This document shows, piece after piece, positions 60,343 to 64,000 of a stretch of DNA of 64,000 bases. Every line of letters starts with the position of its first letter. The stretch's first letter is position 1. The translations under genes were made by a program, and so were the position numbers. The stretch is from SB11 sp035906255. GTDB taxonomy: Bacteria; Bacteroidota; Bacteroidia; UBA8524. Under the pieces are notes generated by a model. It made no database searches. It saw only the letters and a list, made by a program, of their open reading frames with translations, and had not been told where the DNA came from. Location: the NCBI GenBank assembly GCA_035906255.1, contig JAMIFM010000031.1:1-64000 (forward strand). The letters are read 5' to 3'.

Positions 60343-60465
60343 ATGGGTAAAGGCGATAAAAGAAGCAAAAAGGGCAAAATTACTTTGGGTTCATACGGAA
60401 ACTCACGCCCTCACAAACTACAAAAAGTAAAAGCTGCTAAAACCAAAGCCGCTAAAAAAAGCTAA
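60343..60465 (+). CDS. thx: 30S ribosomal protein THX
   Basis: 40-aa basic protein MGKGDKRSKKGKITLGSYGN, then SRPHK and a Lys/Ala-rich end (AAKTKAAKKS). This matches the Bacteroidota form of THX, a small protein that stabilises the 30S head. It has its own terminator. A -7-like CATCTTTG at 60301-60308 (one mismatch to TAnnTTTG) gives a leader of about 30 nt. Longer frames on the opposite strand here are spurious. Confidence 0.9.
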   Translation: MGKGDKRSKKGKITLGSYGNSRPHKLQKVKAAKTKAAKKS

Positions 60466-60487
60466 TTACGCACCGCGTAATACATAA

Positions 60488-60521
60488 AAAAACCGATTAG
60501 CAGTGCTAATCGGTTTTTTTG
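60488..60521 (+). terminator. terminator after thx
   Basis: ACCGATTAGCA-GTGCTAATCGGT followed by seven T; also A-rich on the left, so it may serve pdxH from the other side. Confidence 0.85.
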
Positions 60522-60545
60522 TTTGTATAGTATCTATGTACTTCA

Positions 60546-61187
60546 TCAAGGTGATAAACGCACCAGTTTCCAAAAATCTTCGCCGCCTTTTATGTATTTA
60601 AGTCGGTCGTGCAATCGGCTGGGGCGGCCTTGCCAAAACTCAACAGTATGCGGCAGCACCCTAAAACCACCCCAATGGGGCGGGCGCATCACATTTTTAT
60701 CAGCATAAAATACAGTTAATTCTTCTAGTTTTTTATCCAACTCTTCCCTGCTTTCAATCTCATAGCTTTGTTCTGAAACCCATGCGCCTATTTGGCTGCC
60801 TTTGGGTCGCGATGCAAAATACTCATCCGATTCTTGGGTGGTAACTTTCTCCACTTCACCTTCTATGCGCACTTGCCTTTCAAGCTCAGGCCAAAAAAAA
60901 GTAAGAGCCGCATGCGGATTTGCGGTCAACATTTGCCCTTTATCGCTATGATAGTTGGTAAAAAATGTAAAACCCCTTTCGTCAAGCCCTTTCAATAAAA
61001 CAATGCGTGAAGCAGGCTTTCCATCGGGTGTAGCAGTGGCAAGGTTCATGGCATTTACTTCCATCACTTCTGCCTCCATTGCCTCACGAAACCACTTGTC
61101 AAACTGAGCAAAAGGATCGGCAAGCATCCCGTTTTCGTTCAGGCTTGCACTTTGGTAATCCGTCCGTATTTCTGCAAGGGTCTTCAC
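60546..61187 (-). CDS. pdxH: pyridoxamine 5'-phosphate oxidase
   Basis: FMN enzyme producing pyridoxal 5'-phosphate. NAMNLATATPDGKPASRIVL, FTFFTNYHSDKGQMLTANPH, ALTFFWPELERQVRIEGEV, SRPKGSQIGAWVSEQS and the C-terminal WQGRPSRLHDRLKY are typical. 213 aa, GTG start at 61187. It lies 30 nt downstream of ffh. Confidence 0.95.
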   Translation of the reverse strand: MKTLAEIRTDYQSASLNENGMLADPFAQFDKWFREAMEAEVMEVNAMNLATATPDGKPASRIVLLKGLDERGFTFFTNYHSDKGQMLTANPHAALTFFWPELERQVRIEGEVEKVTTQESDEYFASRPKGSQIGAWVSEQSYEIESREELDKKLEELTVFYADKNVMRPPHWGGFRVLPHTVEFWQGRPSRLHDRLKYIKGGEDFWKLVRLSP

Positions 61188-61217
61188 TGATTAAAAATTT
61201 TAAATCCGAAATTACTT

Positions 61218-62546
61218 TTAGCGCCTAAAAGGCAATCCTTTCATACTCCTACCCGCTCCCTGCAATTTGTTCATGGTTTTCATCATCTTGCGCATATCTT
61301 CAAATTGCTTTATCAATTGATTTACTTCCTGCACATCCCTGCCTGAGCCTAATGCAATACGCTTGCGGCGTGAACCGTTCATCACATCCGGGTTTTGGCG
61401 TTCGTGCGGGGTCATTGATTGTATAATGGCTTCAATGTGTTTAAAGCTGTCGTCGCTCACATCCACATCTTTTATCGCTTTGCCTATACCGGGTATCATC
61501 CCCATCAAATCCTTCAGGTTACCCATTTTCTTTATTTGCTGCAATTGGCTGTAAAAGTCTTCAAAGTTAAACTCGTTACGACTCAGCTTCTTTTGCAAGC
61601 GTTCGGCTTCTTCTTTATCAAATACCGATTGGGCACGCTCTACCAACGACACAATATCACCCATACCCAAAATACGTTGCGCCATACGGTCGGGATAAAA
61701 CACATCCAATGCGTCCATCTTTTCACCCATGCTCACAAACTTAATGGGCTTGTTTACTACCGATTTGATAGATAACGCTGCACCACCTCGGGTATCACCG
61801 TCCAACTTGGTTAGTACCACCCCGTCAAAATCCAATCGTTGGTTAAAGGCTTCGGCAGTATTCACCGCGTCTTGTCCCGTCATTGAATCCACTACAAACA
61901 AAATCTCACCGGGAGTAATAGCCTTTTTCACATTGGCTATTTCGGTCATCATCTCCTCATCAACACTTAAACGACCGGCAGTATCCACAATCACAAGGTT
62001 GTGGCCGTGTTGCTTGGCGTGTTTTATTGCGTTTTCGGCAATTTGTACGGGGTTTTTATTTTCTTCTTCGGTATAAACAGCTACACCTACTTGTTCACCA
62101 AGCACTTTCAACTGGTTGATAGCCGCAGGACGGTAAACGTCGCACGCAACCAACAAAGGATTGCGCCCTTTGCTTTTAAGGTAACGAGCTAATTTTCCGC
62201 TAAAGGTGGTTTTACCACTACCCTGCAAACCTGCTATCAGTATAATGGCGGGGCTACCGCTAATATTAATATCAATTTTTTGGCCGCCCAGTAACTCTGT
62301 AAGTTCATCGCTTACAATTTTTATCATTTGCTGGCCGGGCGATACGCTGGTGAGCACATTTGCCCCCATTGCCTTGGTTTTTACCGTATCGGTAAAAGTT
62401 TTTGCAATCTTATAGTTAACGTCGGCATCTATAAGGGCTTTACGAATTTCCTTTATGGTTTCGGCTACGTTTAGCTCGGTAATTTTACCTTGTCCGCTAA
62501 GCGATTTAAAGGCCCTTTCTAACTTCGAACTTAAATTCTCAAACAT
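61218..62546 (-). CDS. ffh: signal recognition particle protein Ffh
   Basis: SRP GTPase targeting membrane proteins to the translocon. N domain FENLSSKLERAFKSLSGQGK; G domain AGLQGSGKTTFSGKLA, VACDVYRPAAINQLK, DTAGRLSVDEEMM and TKLDGDTRGGAALS; Met-rich M domain (about 300-442) ending MNKLQGAGRSMKGLPFRR. ATG 62546 gives the standard start; a longer frame to 62606 runs through the promoter. Divergent from the DCC gene, with overlapping promoters. Confidence 0.96.
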   Translation of the reverse strand: MFENLSSKLERAFKSLSGQGKITELNVAETIKEIRKALIDADVNYKIAKTFTDTVKTKAMGANVLTSVSPGQQMIKIVSDELTELLGGQKIDINISGSPAIILIAGLQGSGKTTFSGKLARYLKSKGRNPLLVACDVYRPAAINQLKVLGEQVGVAVYTEEENKNPVQIAENAIKHAKQHGHNLVIVDTAGRLSVDEEMMTEIANVKKAITPGEILFVVDSMTGQDAVNTAEAFNQRLDFDGVVLTKLDGDTRGGAALSIKSVVNKPIKFVSMGEKMDALDVFYPDRMAQRILGMGDIVSLVERAQSVFDKEEAERLQKKLSRNEFNFEDFYSQLQQIKKMGNLKDLMGMIPGIGKAIKDVDVSDDSFKHIEAIIQSMTPHERQNPDVMNGSRRKRIALGSGRDVQEVNQLIKQFEDMRKMMKTMNKLQGAGRSMKGLPFRR

Positions 62547-62555
62547 TTTTAAGCG

Positions 62556-62563
62556 TATTTTTG
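62556..62563 (+). promoter_or_regulatory. -7 box of the DCC-family gene
   Basis: TATTTTTG on the plus strand, 13 nt before ATG 62577; transcription would start near 62568, inside the -7 box region of ffh. Confidence 0.5.
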
Positions 62564-62569
62564 CGGCTG

Positions 62570-62577
62570 CAAATGTA
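62570..62577 (-). promoter_or_regulatory. -7 box of ffh
   Basis: TACATTTG on the minus strand, 23 nt before ATG 62546; overlaps the start codon of the divergent DCC gene. Confidence 0.55.
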
Positions 62578-62993
62578 TGCAATTGACTGAAGAATATGGC
62601 AAACACGCAATAGTGTTATTTGATGGCGTATGCAACTTATGCAACGGCAGTGTGCAGTTTGTAATAAAACGTGATACGGCAGATTATTTCAGGTTTGCAG
62701 CCCTACAATCAGAAACAGGGCAAAAGTTATTGCAGCAATCGGGGTTGCCTGCCAATCAACTTTCAACGTTTGTTTTCATTGAAAAGGGCAAACATTACAC
62801 ACAATCAACTGCTGCATTAAAAGTAGCAAGGCGTTTAAATGGTTTGTGGCCGCTTTTGTATGTATTTATTATTGTGCCGCCTTTTATCCGAAATTTTATT
62901 TACCGATTGATTGCTAACAACCGCTACCGCTGGTTTGGCAAACAAGAGAGTTGTATGATACCTACGCCCGAACTAAAGGCCAAATTTATCTGA
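62577..62993 (+). CDS. DCC-family thiol-disulfide oxidoreductase-like protein (DUF393)
   Basis: 138-aa protein with VLFDGVCNLCNGSVQFVIKRD, the CxxC motif of the DCC family, and FRFAALQSETGQKLLQQ. A hydrophobic segment (RLNGLWPLLYVFIIVPPFIR) suggests membrane association. Redox partner unknown. Its 3' end overlaps the convergent PKD-protein gene by 8 nt. Confidence 0.9.
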   Translation: MQLTEEYGKHAIVLFDGVCNLCNGSVQFVIKRDTADYFRFAALQSETGQKLLQQSGLPANQLSTFVFIEKGKHYTQSTAALKVARRLNGLWPLLYVFIIVPPFIRNFIYRLIANNRYRWFGKQESCMIPTPELKAKFI

Positions 62994-64000
62994 GCAGGAG
63001 CACCGTCCCGCTAAACACGTGTTTACGACCAAATAAGTCAAGATATTCTATCTGATACACATACACATCCTGCTGGCATGGTACTCCCAAATAAGTTCCG
63101 TCCCATTGTTCAGCCACCTTATTGGTTTCAAATATTTCTTCACCGTATCGGTTGTAAATCCTCATTAAAAAACGTTTGGCCCAAAGCGGCCCATAAACGC
63201 CAAAAGTTTCATTGCCGCCACTTTGGTTGGGGGTAAAGGCATTAGGTATATGAAAGAAATAATCAGGAATAATATAAATAGTGGTATCGGCAGTATCACG
63301 ACAATTTTCTGCTGAAATAGCTATCAATCGAACCTTATGATACCCTGTATCCCTGAAACCGTATTTAAAATTGCTGCCGTTATCAATGTATGTAGTATCT
63401 AAATACCATTCCAACCCTGTGTAATTTTGCGATTGGTTGATAAAATCATAGTAAATACGGGCGGTGTCATTGTCATCTTTATTCAATGTAAATTCCGCCA
63501 CAGGCAAACTATGAACTATTACCCCGTTATTTATGGTATCTGTTGTTTCGCACCCCCAGTCTGAGGTTACTTTTAATACCACATCATAAGCACCTGCTGC
63601 ATTGTATGTATGGTTTGCCCTGCGGGTGTTTGCATCAGCTACCCCGTCATTTTCAAAATCCCATTGCCACGTCCTGCCAAACCTTGCCGAATCAAAAAAG
63701 TTTACCGTTAAAGGCACACAACCTTCCATTGGGGTAATCAACGGATGTGTAATCGGATAATTACTCACCCGCACCTCACCCGGGTAGGTATATTCAGCCA
63801 AGCAACCTTGCGCATCAATCAAAAATACTTTGGGTTTATACAACCGCGATTCGGCAATTGTATCACCGGCTGCCCTTGTATATGTATGTGTACCGGGGTT
63901 GCCTGTACTATCAAACACACTACCGTCGCCATAATCAAAAAAGTACTCGCTGTAATCTTTGCTGCTGTCGGTAAAGGTTATCGTATGCGGATTACATCCC
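62986..64000 (-). CDS. PKD-repeat protein with gliding-motility-associated C-terminal domain (N-terminus beyond window)
   Basis: The frame is open to the window edge. PKD-like domains (YFFDYGDGSVFDSTGNPGTH; FGRTWQWDFENDGVADANTR; FTLNKDDNDTARIYYDFINQ) precede a CHU_C/gliding-motility-associated domain: IPNAFTPNQSGGNETFGVYG, YNRYGEEIFETN, QDVYVYQIEYLDLFGRKHVF and final GTVLLLR. This C-terminus is a type B-like T9SS cargo signal, so the protein is likely secreted to the surface. At least 338 residues are present. Confidence 0.9.
   Translation of the reverse strand, partial: GCNPHTITFTDSSKDYSEYFFDYGDGSVFDSTGNPGTHTYTRAAGDTIAESRLYKPKVFLIDAQGCLAEYTYPGEVRVSNYPITHPLITPMEGCVPLTVNFFDSARFGRTWQWDFENDGVADANTRRANHTYNAAGAYDVVLKVTSDWGCETTDTINNGVIVHSLPVAEFTLNKDDNDTARIYYDFINQSQNYTGLEWYLDTTYIDNGSNFKYGFRDTGYHKVRLIAISAENCRDTADTTIYIIPDYFFHIPNAFTPNQSGGNETFGVYGPLWAKRFLMRIYNRYGEEIFETNKVAEQWDGTYLGVPCQQDVYVYQIEYLDLFGRKHVFSGTVLLLR

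Noticed and set aside
60147..60377. 76-aa minus frame between fabI and pdxH
   Set aside because: It overlaps the THX gene, which has the recognisable protein on the plus strand.

Overview
This is a Bacteroidota chromosome segment; the order cannot be settled from the window. The evidence is type IX secretion C-terminal sorting domains (22702-25917, 53928-56951), a gliding-motility-associated C-terminal domain after PKD repeats (62986-64000), a Wzi/RemB-type outer-membrane protein, the tiny 30S protein THX, scarce Shine-Dalgarno sequences, and many copies of the Bacteroidota -7 promoter box TAnnTTTG. The -7 boxes often lie only 4-10 nt before the start codon, which fits leaderless or nearly leaderless mRNAs.

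Layout. 1-3.1 kb: an Uup-like ABC-F ATPase (cut by the window edge), a four-helix membrane protein and an amidase-SH3 protein. 3.1-8.5 kb: nucleotide-sugar genes on the minus strand (DegT/WecE-type aminotransferase, UDP-glucose dehydrogenase, UDP-xylose synthase, then a hexapeptide acetyltransferase and GalE). 8.7-15.1 kb: envelope genes (beta-barrel-like protein, WaaA, family 9 glycosyltransferase, MurB) and a YegS-type lipid kinase, interrupted by a dispersed-repeat block. 15.1-18.0 kb: an AT-rich accessory island of three unrecognised small genes separated by diverged copies of one spacer repeat, with a possible Rhs-like coding scrap. 18.0-22.6 kb: SUI1/YciH, a nitroreductase, a second dispersed-repeat block, a Gre-like factor, the Wzi/RemB-like protein and a lone GIY-YIG protein. 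22.7-28.0 kb: a large T9SS cargo, a thioredoxin-like protein, two tandem Crp/Fnr regulators and a DUF4260 membrane protein preceded by a perfect FNR-like operator. 28.0-29.2 kb: nine 125-bp tandem units, each carrying an 81-bp imperfect palindrome. 29.3-33.7 kb: DoxX, the DUF779/aldehyde dehydrogenase/AraC module and a crotonase. 33.8-45.7 kb: mostly core genes (mannose-1-phosphate guanylyltransferase, RecQ, tRNA-Gln, Prs, L25, Hpt, MltG, DapB, signal peptidase I, a transglutaminase-like protein, a short asparaginase, an SDR). 45.9-48.1 kb: a cold-shock cluster (charged CSD protein, RhlE-type helicase, CspA). 48.2-64 kb: PrmC, RibD, a diphthine-ammonia-ligase-like protein, RsmB-like methylase, a PBP1 lipoprotein, an RRM protein, T9SS proteins, a family 2 glycosyltransferase, MsrA, FabI, THX, PdxH, Ffh and a DCC-family thiol protein.

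How the genes fit together. The UDP-sugar genes, WaaA, both glycosyltransferases and the GDP-mannose enzyme supply surface glycans. MurB, MltG, the amidase and DapB serve peptidoglycan. Signal peptidase I and Ffh serve export of the T9SS cargos. The least explained parts are the palindromic repeat family, whose two subfamilies show compensatory base changes between their arms; the 15-18 kb island, which resembles an orphan immunity-gene array; and the Crp/Fnr-DUF4260 unit, where regulator, operator and promoter geometry agree. The prmC start is also odd: its only good ATG is one base out of frame.
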